20,103 bases of DNA, taken from NCBI GenBank assembly GCA_947632255.1, contig CANROL010000005.1:1-20103 (forward strand), written 5' to 3'. The notes beneath the pieces are model-generated. The model was not told where the DNA came from. It ran no database searches and saw only the letters and a list, made by a program, of their open reading frames with translations. The DNA is from an uncultured Bacilli bacterium (GTDB lineage Bacteria; Bacillota_I; Bacilli_A; RF39; UBA660). How positions within the stretch are numbered: position 1 is the stretch's first letter; each line of letters begins with the position of its first letter. Shown piece by piece: positions 5,998 to 13,900 of the stretch. A program made the position numbers and the translations under genes.

Positions 5998-7476
5998 ATG
6001 CGAGAATTTAGTGATCAAGAATTAGTAAGAAGAGAAAAATTACAAAAATTAAATGAATTAGGAATTGATGCTTTTGGAAGTAGATATGATGTAAGTGATT
6101 TTTCTTTAAATATTAAAGAAAAATATGGAAATATGGAACATGATGAATTAGAAAATTTAAAAGCTGAAGTTAAAGTAGCAGGAAGAATTATGTTTATCCG
6201 CAAGATGGGGAAAGCTAGTTTCTTTTCAATTAAAGATAAATTAGGTAATATTCAAATTTATATTTCAATAAATGATGTTGGTGAAGATACTTATAATTTA
6301 TTTAAAAGTGCTGATATTGGGGATATTGTTGGAGTACAAGGTGTGGTTATGAAAACTGGTACTGGGGAAATTACAATTAAATGTTTAGAATATACCCATT
6401 TAGTTAAAGCTTTAAAACCACTTCCAGAAAAATTTCATGGATTAAATGATGTTGAAGAAAGATATAGAAGACGTTATGTAGATTTAATTATGAATGATGA
6501 AGCCAGAAAAGTTGCTTTTATGCGTCCTAAAATTATTCGTTCAATTCAACATACTTTAGATTCTTTAGGATATGTGGAAGTAGAAACACCTATTTTAGGA
6601 ACTATTTTAGGTGGGGCAGCTGCGAGACCTTTTGTTACTCATCATAATACTTTAGATATTAATATGTATTTAAGAATTGCTACAGAACTTAACTTAAAAA
6701 GATTGTTAGTTGGGGGAATGGATGCCGTTTATGAAATAGGAAGAATATTTAGAAATGAAGGTATGGATAAAAAACATAATCCTGAATTTACAACTTTAGA
6801 AGTTTATAAAGCTTTTAGTAATTTAGAAGGTATGATGGATTTAACAGAAATGTTAGTAAGTACTGCGGCAATGGAAGTAAATGGAACATGTGAAATTGAT
6901 TATCAAGGACATCATTTAAGTTTAGCACCAGGTTTTAAAAGAGCTCATATGGTTGATTTAATTAAAGAAAAAACGGGAATTGATTTCTTTAAAGTTAGTG
7001 ATGAAGAAGCAGTAAAATTAGCTCAAGAACATAATATTCCTATGGAAGAACATTTTACTTTTGGTCATATTGTTAATGCTTTTTTTGAGAAATATGTAGA
7101 AGATACTATTATTGAACCAACTTTTGTCTATGGACATCCAGTGGAAATAAGTCCATTAGCTAAAAAGAATGCAATGGATCCTCGTTTTACAGAAAGATTT
7201 GAATTATTTATTTTAGGATGTGAATATGCGAATGCATTTACAGAGTTAAATAATCCAATTGATCAATATGAAAGATTTGAAGCACAATTAAAAGAAAAAG
7301 CTTTAGGAAATGAAGAAGCTAATGATATGGATTTAGACTTTGTAGAAGCTTTGGAATATGGTATGCCTCCTGCTGGAGGAATGGGAATGGGAATTGATCG
7401 TTTAGTTATGCTTTTAACTAATAGTGATACTATTAGAGAAGTTATTTTATTCCCAACAATGAAACCATTATCATAA
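5998..7476 (+). CDS. lysS: Lysyl-tRNA synthetase, class II
   Basis: The 492-aa enzyme attaches lysine to tRNA-Lys in the cytosol. The N-terminal OB-fold anticodon-binding domain includes VAGRIMFIRKMGKASFFSIKD. The catalytic domain has class II motif 1 (RRRYVDLIMN and following EVETPIL), motif 2 FRNEGMDKKHNPEFTTLE with Arg252, and motif 3 GMGMGIDRLVML at about 461-472 with Arg468. ELNNP and GCEYANAFTE are family-typical near the active site. The frame is open upstream to 5971, but the ATG at 5998 with AGAGGTG at 5986-5992 is the clear start and gives the normal N-terminus MREFSDQELVRREKL. Length equals the usual 490-500 aa. It is not in an operon: a terminator precedes it, and a new promoter belonging to the toxin-antitoxin locus starts 22 bases after its stop. 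No clear terminator of its own is seen. Confidence 0.97.
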   Translation: MREFSDQELVRREKLQKLNELGIDAFGSRYDVSDFSLNIKEKYGNMEHDELENLKAEVKVAGRIMFIRKMGKASFFSIKDKLGNIQIYISINDVGEDTYNLFKSADIGDIVGVQGVVMKTGTGEITIKCLEYTHLVKALKPLPEKFHGLNDVEERYRRRYVDLIMNDEARKVAFMRPKIIRSIQHTLDSLGYVEVETPILGTILGGAAARPFVTHHNTLDINMYLRIATELNLKRLLVGGMDAVYEIGRIFRNEGMDKKHNPEFTTLEVYKAFSNLEGMMDLTEMLVSTAAMEVNGTCEIDYQGHHLSLAPGFKRAHMVDLIKEKTGIDFFKVSDEEAVKLAQEHNIPMEEHFTFGHIVNAFFEKYVEDTIIEPTFVYGHPVEISPLAKKNAMDPRFTERFELFILGCEYANAFTELNNPIDQYERFEAQLKEKALGNEEANDMDLDFVEALEYGMPPAGGMGMGIDRLVMLLTNSDTIREVILFPTMKPLS

Positions 7477-7498
7477 TAAAAAAATTTATGAAAAAAGT

Positions 7499-7527
7499 TT
7501 GACATACCATTAATAATATGATATATT
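7499..7527 (+). promoter_or_regulatory. Promoter of the type III toxin-antitoxin locus
   Basis: TTGACA (7499-7504) is separated by exactly 17 bases from TATATT (7522-7527). Transcription would start near 7534 and run through the antitoxin repeats. A second TATAAT at 7566-7571 lacks a good -35. Confidence 0.75.
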
Positions 7528-7581
7528 CTAGGTACATAAGCAATTATGTTATGCATTTTGTTGCATATAATATAAAAAAGC

Positions 7582-7695
7582 GAGTGAAGCCAGCTCTATA
7601 AATGGCAACCAAAAAAGTTGAGTGAAGCCAGCTCTATAAATGGCAACCAAAAAAGTTGAGTGAAGCCAGCTCTATAAGTGGCAACTAAAAAAGTA
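7582..7695 (+). repeat. Three 38-bp tandem repeats of the antitoxin
   Basis: Units are 7582-7619, 7620-7657 and 7658-7695, period exactly 38. Units 1 and 2 are identical. Unit 3 differs at three positions: A to G in the linker before TGGC, C to T after GGCAAC, and T to A at the last base. None falls in the paired strands GAGT/GCTC or GCCA/TGGC, so the predicted pseudoknot is unchanged. Confidence 0.95.
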
Positions 7696-7722
7696 GATTA
7701 GAGAGCAAACTCTAATCTTTTT
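7692..7722 (+). terminator. Intrinsic terminator between antitoxin repeats and toxin gene
   Basis: GATTAGAG (7696-7703) pairs perfectly with CTCTAATC (7710-7717) around an AGCAAA loop, followed by TTTTT (7718-7722). In type III systems this terminator sets the high ratio of antitoxin RNA to toxin mRNA. The toxin ribosome binding site lies 13 bases after it. Confidence 0.85.
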
Positions 7723-7745
7723 ACTACTTTAATTAAGGAGGTTTT

Positions 7746-8267
7746 ATGTATAGGAATTTTAAGATTGTAAAAATTGATGCAAAATATTGTAATTATTTAA
7801 GAAACTTTGATAAAAAAGTTTCATATAATGCGGGAATTAAAAAATTAAGACCTTTTATAGGGGTTTTATTTAAGATTAATGATATAGAATACTTTGCTCC
7901 ATTATCTAGTCCTAAAGAAAAACATAAGAAATTAAAAAATTCTTTAGATTTAATTAAAATTAATAATGCTAAGTATGGGGTAATTAATTTTAATAATATG
8001 ATACCTGTTACTAAAGAAAATTATGAATTATTTGACTTAAATAAAAAAACTGATGATAAAGATGAAAGGTTACGAATTGTTTTAATGAAAAAACAACTTA
8101 GATGGTTAAATGCTAATAAAAAACTAATTTATAACAAGTCCAAAATACTATATAATTTATATAAAAACAATAAATTACCTCTAAATATTAAAGATAGATG
8201 CTGTAATTTTTTACTTTTAGAAGAAAAATGTTATATATATAATAAAAATAATTTAATATATAATTAA
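7746..8267 (+). CDS. toxN: ToxN/AbiQ-family type III toxin endoribonuclease
   Basis: The 173-aa product matches the ToxN/AbiQ family in length and along its whole course. Early KYCNYLRNFDKKV is followed by RPFIGVLFKINDIEYFAPLSSPKEKHKK, YGVINFNNMIPV, LRWLNANKKLIYNKSKILYNLY and the C-terminal RCCNFLLLEEKC. The S54-S55-P56-K57 segment corresponds to the TSPK active-site segment of Pectobacterium ToxN, with Thr replaced by Ser. These toxins are sequence-specific endoribonucleases that cut A-rich sites in mRNAs and in their own antitoxin RNA; known members give abortive infection against phages or maintain plasmids. Ribosome binding site AAGGAGG at 7735-7741 is strong with only 4 bases to ATG 7746. 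It is expressed by read-through of the antitoxin terminator. The gene is very AT-rich and Lys/Asn-rich and sits between lysS and a MITE-like element, which suggests acquisition by transfer. No frameshift is seen, so it is probably functional. Confidence 0.93.
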   Translation: MYRNFKIVKIDAKYCNYLRNFDKKVSYNAGIKKLRPFIGVLFKINDIEYFAPLSSPKEKHKKLKNSLDLIKINNAKYGVINFNNMIPVTKENYELFDLNKKTDDKDERLRIVLMKKQLRWLNANKKLIYNKSKILYNLYKNNKLPLNIKDRCCNFLLLEEKCYIYNKNNLIYN

Positions 8268-8277
8268 CTAAATATAT

Positions 8278-8661
8278 ATAAAATAACAGGATAAAAACAT
8301 AAATTTTTTTAAAAAATCAAATAAGCCCATATAAAACCTGGGTTTATTTGATTTTAATTATTAAAAAACCGTTTTATAATTTATTAATAAATTATATATT
8401 TAAACTTTAAAATATACTAATTATAGCTATAAAAATAACAGTTATTTAACTATTATAAATAATTTAACATTATTTTAAGTTTATTAAATGAGAATATTTT
8501 AAGATTTTTACTATTTTTTCGAGAAAAAAAGTTTACATTTATTTACATTTATTAAAAAAATTTGTGTCGGCTTTTTGAACAAAATTTTAATTAAAGCCTT
8601 ATAATATAAGGTTAAAAATATTGTCAATAATAATATCTATGTTTTTATCCTGATAAAATAA
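8278..8661. mobile_element. MITE-like element with 15-bp inverted repeats and 9-bp target duplication
   Basis: The non-coding stretch 8268-8687 contains a 366-bp unit (8287-8652). Its ends are perfect 15-bp inverted repeats: CAGGATAAAAACATA at 8287-8301 and its complement at 8638-8652, extending to 17 of 18 matches inward. The bases abutting both ends are identical, ATAAAATAA at 8278-8286 and again at 8653-8661, which looks like a 9-bp target-site duplication. No ORF of note lies inside, so it would depend on a transposase elsewhere. The interior holds the large hairpin at 8313-8355, a second palindrome CCTTAT-AAT-ATAAGG at 8597-8611, and a direct repeat of TTTACATTTA near 8531-8551. The family cannot be named; 9-bp duplications occur with IS1 and IS4-type transposases among others. 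AT-richness makes chance repeats likelier, but the exact abutment is hard to explain otherwise. Confidence 0.6.
8313..8355 (+). terminator. Long hairpin inside the MITE-like element, probable toxN terminator
   Basis: AATCAAATAAGCCC (8315-8328) pairs with GGGTTTATTTGATT (8340-8353) with one G-U pair and an 11-base loop. Two more A-T pairs extend the stem on each side. A short T-run (8352-8355) follows, and an A-run precedes it, so it could end transcription from either direction. Confidence 0.6.
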
Positions 8662-8717
8662 TAATTTTTCTTTTTTTTTTCATAAAATTGCGTTATAATA
8701 CGTTTAGGAGGAAAAAA

Positions 8718-10139
8718 ATGAAAGAAAAAAAATATGGCTTATTAAAAGCAGGAATATTATTATTCATCTTGGCAATATTTCTTAGTTGGGTTATACCAGC
8801 AGGAGGATTTACATCTTCAGGGTTTAGTGACCGAGGAATGATTAGATTTGGATTAAATGATATTGAAGGGCTATTTTATTATGGGATTGAATTTGGAATA
8901 GATAAGATTATATTTTTGCTTGTTTTAGGAGCAATGTATAGTGTATTTTCTCATATTAATGCTTATAAAAGATTAGTAGAAAGTATAGCTAAAAAATTTA
9001 TTAAACATAAAGAAATAGTAATAGTAATTACATCAGTTTTAATTGGTATTTTAACTAGTTTTTTAACTAATGAATTCGTCGTATTATTATTTATTCCTTT
9101 TATTGTTTCTATCTTAAATAAGATGAAATTAGATAAAATAACTATTTTACTTACAACATTTGGTTCAATGTTAGTTGGTGTTTTAGGGGCAACATTAGGA
9201 ACTGATGGTTTAGTGCAATTTGCTCAAGGATTTGTTAGTACAACACTTCCTTTAAAAGATATGTTATATAATACATTATTAATTAGAATAGGGATTTTAG
9301 CTATTGGTTTAGTATTATTTAATTTCTTAACATTAATGCGTTTAAAAAAGAATAAAAATGAAGAAAGTTCAACGATGTTTGAATTAGAAGTAGAAGATAC
9401 AACTAAAAGATCTAATTATATACCATTTATAATTATAGGTATTTTACTATTTGTTTTAGTATTTATTGAATATACAGATTGGGTTACTAATTTTAATATT
9501 AAAATATTTAGTGATTTTAGAGATATGGTAAATGATGTTCGAATTGGGGATAACTTTTATGTATTTAAAAGTATTTTAGGGAAATATCCTAGTAGTTTAA
9601 GTATGTGGAATTTATTTGTTTTACCACCATTTATGGTATTATTTACACTAATAATTGCTTTATGTTATAGAATTAAATTTAATGATTTAGTTAGTTATAT
9701 TGGTGAAGGAATTAAAAAAGTTATAAAACCTATTTTAGTTGTAATAGGATTCTATGCTTTAGTTTTAATAGCTAATATAACTCCTTATATAGCAACAGTA
9801 GTTAGTAAGATATTAAATTTCAGTGATGGATTTAATTTAGCAACAATGTTACTTTCTTCAATAGTAACAGGAATATTCCATGGGGATATTGCTTTTACAG
9901 GAAGTACAATGGGAGCTTATTTAGCTTTAGAATATGTTGATTATATTAATCCAATCTTTATAATGTTTAATAGTATGCATGCTTTATGTCAATTCTTTGT
10001 ACCTACTAGTATTTTATTAGGTATTGGATTAACTACTTTAAAAGTTAATTATAAAGATTACTTAAAACATATTTGGAAATTTGTTTTAGGAATGTTTATG
10101 TGTTTATTAGTTGTTATTATTTTAATGACTTTATTATAG
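8718..10139 (+). CDS. YfcC-like multi-pass carrier (putative C4-dicarboxylate/basic amino acid type)
   Basis: The 473-aa product is a polytopic membrane protein with about 11-12 hydrophobic segments. The first helix ends in the motif LSWVIPAGGF, typical of the YfcC/DcuC-like ion-transporter superfamily. Other conserved-looking parts are LTSFLTNEFVVLLFIPFIV (a re-entrant-type segment), LVGVLGATLGTDG and, in the second half, IVTGIFHGDIAFTGSTMGAYL, giving the two-fold repeat layout of this group. The substrate is not predictable. The frame is open to 8688, but ATG 8718 with AGGAGG at 8706-8711 is the obvious start (MKEKKYGLLKAG). A TATAAT at 8694-8699 would start transcription almost at the ribosome binding site, so the real promoter may lie further upstream, possibly in the MITE-like element. 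The gene stands alone and ends in the terminator at 10138-10161. Confidence 0.75.
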   Translation: MKEKKYGLLKAGILLFILAIFLSWVIPAGGFTSSGFSDRGMIRFGLNDIEGLFYYGIEFGIDKIIFLLVLGAMYSVFSHINAYKRLVESIAKKFIKHKEIVIVITSVLIGILTSFLTNEFVVLLFIPFIVSILNKMKLDKITILLTTFGSMLVGVLGATLGTDGLVQFAQGFVSTTLPLKDMLYNTLLIRIGILAIGLVLFNFLTLMRLKKNKNEESSTMFELEVEDTTKRSNYIPFIIIGILLFVLVFIEYTDWVTNFNIKIFSDFRDMVNDVRIGDNFYVFKSILGKYPSSLSMWNLFVLPPFMVLFTLIIALCYRIKFNDLVSYIGEGIKKVIKPILVVIGFYALVLIANITPYIATVVSKILNFSDGFNLATMLLSSIVTGIFHGDIAFTGSTMGAYLALEYVDYINPIFIMFNSMHALCQFFVPTSILLGIGLTTLKVNYKDYLKHIWKFVLGMFMCLLVVIILMTLL

Positions 10140-10161
10140 AAGCTTTATGAGCTTCTTTTTT
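10138..10161 (+). terminator. Intrinsic terminator of the carrier gene
   Basis: AGAAGCT (10138-10144) pairs with AGCTTCT (10150-10156) around a TTATG loop, followed by a run of Ts to 10161. The stem begins inside the stop codon. Confidence 0.85.
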
Positions 10162-10172
10162 CTACAAAAGGG

Positions 10173-10201
10173 TTGAAAATGAAAGTTAGACATGTTATAA
10201 T
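10173..10201 (+). promoter_or_regulatory. Promoter of the Tad-like cluster
   Basis: TTGAAA (10173-10178) stands 17 bases before a perfect TATAAT (10196-10201). It follows directly after the preceding terminator, so it is the likely start of the polycistronic message covering the genes from 10226 to 18935, in which no internal terminator is visible. Confidence 0.8.
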
Positions 10202-10225
10202 TCTTAATAGAGGTTGGTGTATACT

Positions 10226-10993
10226 ATGAAGAAAGTTAAAATCATTTTTTTTAGTTTATTAATGTTTTTAATTAGTAGTAAGATGGTTTATGCTGTATGT
10301 GATACAAAAGCTTTAAATGATTTAAATGCGGAAGCTTTAAAAGTTCAAGCTAGTTATGAACTTAAATCTAGAGAAATTGATAATCCTTATGGATATCCAG
10401 ATGGTCTTACAGAAGAACAAAAAAAAGAATACGATAATATGAAGGTTTCAGAAAATTACTATGAAATATATATTAGTAATGTTACTGATAATATGGATAT
10501 TAAAGTATATGATGATGTAACAGATAAAGAAGTTACTTATAATTATAGTCAAGCTAAAGATGGTATAATTAGTTTTGTACAAAATGATTATTATAATTTA
10601 CATAATTATACTATTACTGTTTATAGTTCTAGTAAAACTGGTGATTGTCAAGATAAAGTATTATATACCAAAAATTTAATAACACCATATTATAATAGAT
10701 TTAGTAGTTTTGGAGCTTGCAGTGGTAATGAAGAATTTTACTTGTGCCATCAATATTTAAATGTTAAAGTAACAAATGATGAAAGTGAATTTTATCGTTT
10801 AGTTGGGGAATATGAAAATGGAAAAGTTAATAGTGAAGGGGAAGTAATTGTTCCTGAAGAAAAGAAAGAAAATAGTTTAAAAGAATTTATTAAAAAGAAT
10901 AAAGTTGGAATAATTATTACAGCATCTGTTGTAGTAATTGGCGGGGGTATAGTTACTGTGATATTATTAAAAAAGAAAAGAGAGAGAAAATAA
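10226..10993 (+). CDS. Secreted, membrane-anchored protein of the Tad-like cluster
   Basis: The 255-aa product starts at ATG 10226 (AGAGGT at 10209-10214 as ribosome binding site); the in-frame TTG at 10214 lies within that site and is unlikely. Residues 1-23 are a signal peptide ending VYA. An extracytoplasmic body of about 200 residues follows, with Cys in VCDTKAL, GDCQDK, FGACSGN and YLCHQ. A lysine-rich stretch leads to one C-terminal helix (VGIIITASVVVIGGGIVTVILL) and a basic tail. The C-terminus has the shape of a sorting signal, but there is no LPxTG or NPxTG-type motif before the helix, so it is more likely a simple membrane anchor. No family is recognised. It is the first gene of the cluster and only 1 base separates it from the giant Cys-rich gene, so a joint role in the surface structure is inferred. 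Confidence 0.75.
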   Translation: MKKVKIIFFSLLMFLISSKMVYAVCDTKALNDLNAEALKVQASYELKSREIDNPYGYPDGLTEEQKKEYDNMKVSENYYEIYISNVTDNMDIKVYDDVTDKEVTYNYSQAKDGIISFVQNDYYNLHNYTITVYSSSKTGDCQDKVLYTKNLITPYYNRFSSFGACSGNEEFYLCHQYLNVKVTNDESEFYRLVGEYENGKVNSEGEVIVPEEKKENSLKEFIKKNKVGIIITASVVVIGGGIVTVILLKKKRERK

Positions 10994-10994
10994 T

Positions 10995-13900
10995 ATGAAG
11001 AAGTTATTTAATTATATTAGTTTATTTATTATTACAGTAGCTTTAATGCTTATAAATATGAATGTTAGTAAAGCTATTAATATAGGTGGACCTAATGATT
11101 GTGGTGATTTAAATTCTCAAAATTGTCGAATTATAAATGGAACAAAAATAATCGTTAATCCAAATGGATTTAGATCAGTTCCCGAGTTAGATTTTACAAA
11201 GGTAACGCACGCTAATCGAAGTCATGAAACAACTTATCCTTATTGGAGACAAGATGTGTTTAATTGGTATGATTCTGGCAATAATAAACAAGAAATGGGT
11301 TATGAAAGATATTTTCTTACTAGTAATAATCCTTTATTATTTAGAGATAAAGATATATTTTGCTTACAAGCACAACTTGGTGGTGGGAATGATGATGGTA
11401 TTTTATTATTAGGAGCTGAACGTTTTCTTATTGATCCTCATGAAGGACCTCAAAATAGTGCATACGATGTGGCGATGATTAGTGCTTTAACAAATACTCC
11501 TTCTACTGGTTTAAGTGATGGTGATGTTTATCAAGCTAGAAAAATGGCCATAAGAGCAATACATTTTGTTTGGGGTTATGATAGTTATCCTTCAAACGAT
11601 GATGATGGTAGCCGTTTTTGGAATGATTTGCAATTTCAAGGATTCTACTTATATTGGAATAATGCAAGAAAATGGATAGTAAATGATCCAACTGCCTTTA
11701 ATAATCTTCAAACTGCAGTAAGAGGTAAATTTAATATAAATAATTTAAGTAGCTATAAAGATACTATTGAAAAACACGGACTTTGTTCTGATAATAGTTG
11801 TGCAAATTATCATTATGCTGGAACTAAGTATAATGCCGTAGATGCAGAAGCCCAAAGATATTTTAATGAGGCTTTACAAGCTGCAGCAGATTATCTTAAT
11901 AATTTTAATAATAGTTCAAAAGTTACTAGAGGTAGTCAAGATGTTTCAGAAGTTGTGGTTAGTGGTCCTGCAAATAATCAATTATTAACAAGAGATTATC
12001 CTATAAAATTTACAGTATCTAATTTAAGAGATGAAAATAATAATGAATTTGTTATTAATGGTATTAAAGAAGAACATATTCCTTCTGGTGTTACAGCAGA
12101 AATAACAACAATTAAAATTGGTGATAATGAATTACATAGTGATGCTTTAGGAACTAATTTAATAAGATATTTTGATGGTAGTGATACTGAAGTAGAAATT
12201 ATTGTTAAAATTTCTGGATATAAAAATGATTTAGATTGTGCTGATAGTCAAATTAAATTTTCTTTAGATGGTTATTATAGTAATACAGAATTTGGCGAAT
12301 ATGGAAAATATACTGGTATTGTTTGGTGGATAGATAACATTAATAATCCTGGTAATCCTGACAATTATCAAAGATTTTTAGGCTTAATAGATTCTAATAA
12401 TTCAAATCCTAAAAATGATTTAGTTGATGACTTAGGAACATTTACTACTTCTTTAATTGAAGCTTGTTCTTGTACAGAATTATTAGATAGTTGTGAGGCT
12501 GGTAATCCAGATGCATGTGAAGATTTAGAAGACCATAAAGAAAATTGTAGTTGTGAATATTTAGATTATGTTTGTACGAATAGACCTTCTTCTAGTGATT
12601 GTAGTCAAGCTCAAAATCAATATGGCGAAGTTTGTTCAAGTTGTTCTAGTACAATAGATACTGTTTCAACATGTTGTTCTAAAGCTACTGATAAATTGTT
12701 AGTTTCTAGTCGTGAAGATGATTATCAAGATCCTTATACTATAAATGGAGTTGATCCGGATAGGGGTATTAAAGCTTGTTTTGTAACTGCTATTGATAAT
12801 CAATATCACTCTGGTAATCTTGATGATGTTGGTATTGAAGATCAAAAGGGTAATACTTATACAGTAACGAAAAATAATTATTGTGCTATTTCATGTACAG
12901 AAGATTATCAAATTTATTTACCTAAAGCTAAATTAACGCAAGCTGGAAGATATTTTGATTTTAATGCTAAAATTATAGGTACTAAGACTTGTACTACAAA
13001 TACTATTAGGAAAGATCAATTTGAGACAGATGCTAATGCTGCTAAAATTAATTTAATTGCTAAGTATAATGAATGGTTAGGTGCTAAGGAAACTTTTGAA
13101 TCTTTAGAAGAGAACCCAAGTGCTATATCATGTGATTATTATTATGATGATTGTGGAGATTTAAGTTATCAAATTTGCTCTATTAGTGGATATAGCCATA
13201 GATATACTGGTTATGATAATGAAGGAAATAGAAATCAAAATAGATCTTATACATTTAGTAGTGGTACTTATGGTTCAGTAGGATCTCATAGTGGTTTCTA
13301 TTGTACTGGTTGTCAATCTGGTGATAATGAAGTTTGCAATACCGTTAATGGTCATGAAGATTGTACTTGCTATGCTTCTTGTAGATCTGGATATGTTTTT
13401 GATCCAGAGAATAGGGTATGCAGATATACATCTGAATCAGGGGATGTAACAAATAGTTACGGTGCTAATTCTAGAACTTGTCCTTATTATAATAGAGAAT
13501 ATCATGGTTGTCGCAGTCACCCTGGATATAATGGTGACCCACAAGATGTTTTGAATGAATTTGATGAAAAAGTAACTGCTGCATGGACGGCATATACAAT
13601 TGCTCGAGATGCTTATAATGAAATTATTAATGAATATGTTTCATGCACTAGTCCAAATGAGTGGGATACTGAAATTAAATTTGATCCTGATGTAACTTAT
13701 GATTATGATGAGAATAAATATATGGAATTACATAATCCTAGTATAGGAAATATGAGTGCAAATCCTACAATAACTAATTCAGATTCATATGCTGATACTT
13801 ATGGTGATTGGCATGGTAAAACTCCAGAACAATTTTCTAAAATAGAATGTGATAGATCAGGCTGTACCAGTAAGGAAATTGAAATAGGTACGGATAAATT

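Larger units (their letters stand above)
7574..7722 (+). ncRNA. toxI: ToxI-like antitoxin RNA (type III TA)
   Basis: Between a strong promoter and an intrinsic terminator, directly before a ToxN-family gene, lie three tandem 38-nt units. This is the defining layout of type III toxin-antitoxin loci, where the toxin cuts the repeat transcript into units that fold as pseudoknots and inhibit it in an RNA-protein complex. Each unit can form an H-type pseudoknot: GAGU pairs with GCUC (one G-U pair), and GCCA in the loop pairs with UGGC after a UAUAAA linker. The single-stranded remainder carries AAAAAAG, a plausible toxin cleavage site because ToxN enzymes cut A-rich sequence. The same A6G also stands before unit 1 (7574-7580) and after the UGGC of unit 3, so every unit is flanked by it. 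Read-through of the terminator would give toxin mRNA. Confidence 0.85.

Noticed and set aside
7263..7556. Minus-strand 97-aa reading frame at the end of lysS
   Set aside because: It is the antisense of conserved lysS motif 3 sequence and of the toxin-antitoxin promoter; no start signals.
7582..7695. CRISPR-like array of near-identical repeats
   Set aside because: The units are contiguous with no variable spacers, are followed by a terminator and a ToxN gene, and no cas gene is near.
7534..7745. Tandem riboswitch or T-box leader before the gene at 7746
   Set aside because: No known aptamer or T-box consensus is seen, the downstream protein is a ToxN-family toxin rather than a metabolic gene, and the repeat/terminator/toxin order fits type III antitoxin RNA better.
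10226..10993. Sortase substrate or lipoprotein
   Set aside because: The C-terminal helix and basic tail lack an LPxTG/NPxTG-type motif, and the Cys after the signal peptide (YAVC) does not fit a lipobox.
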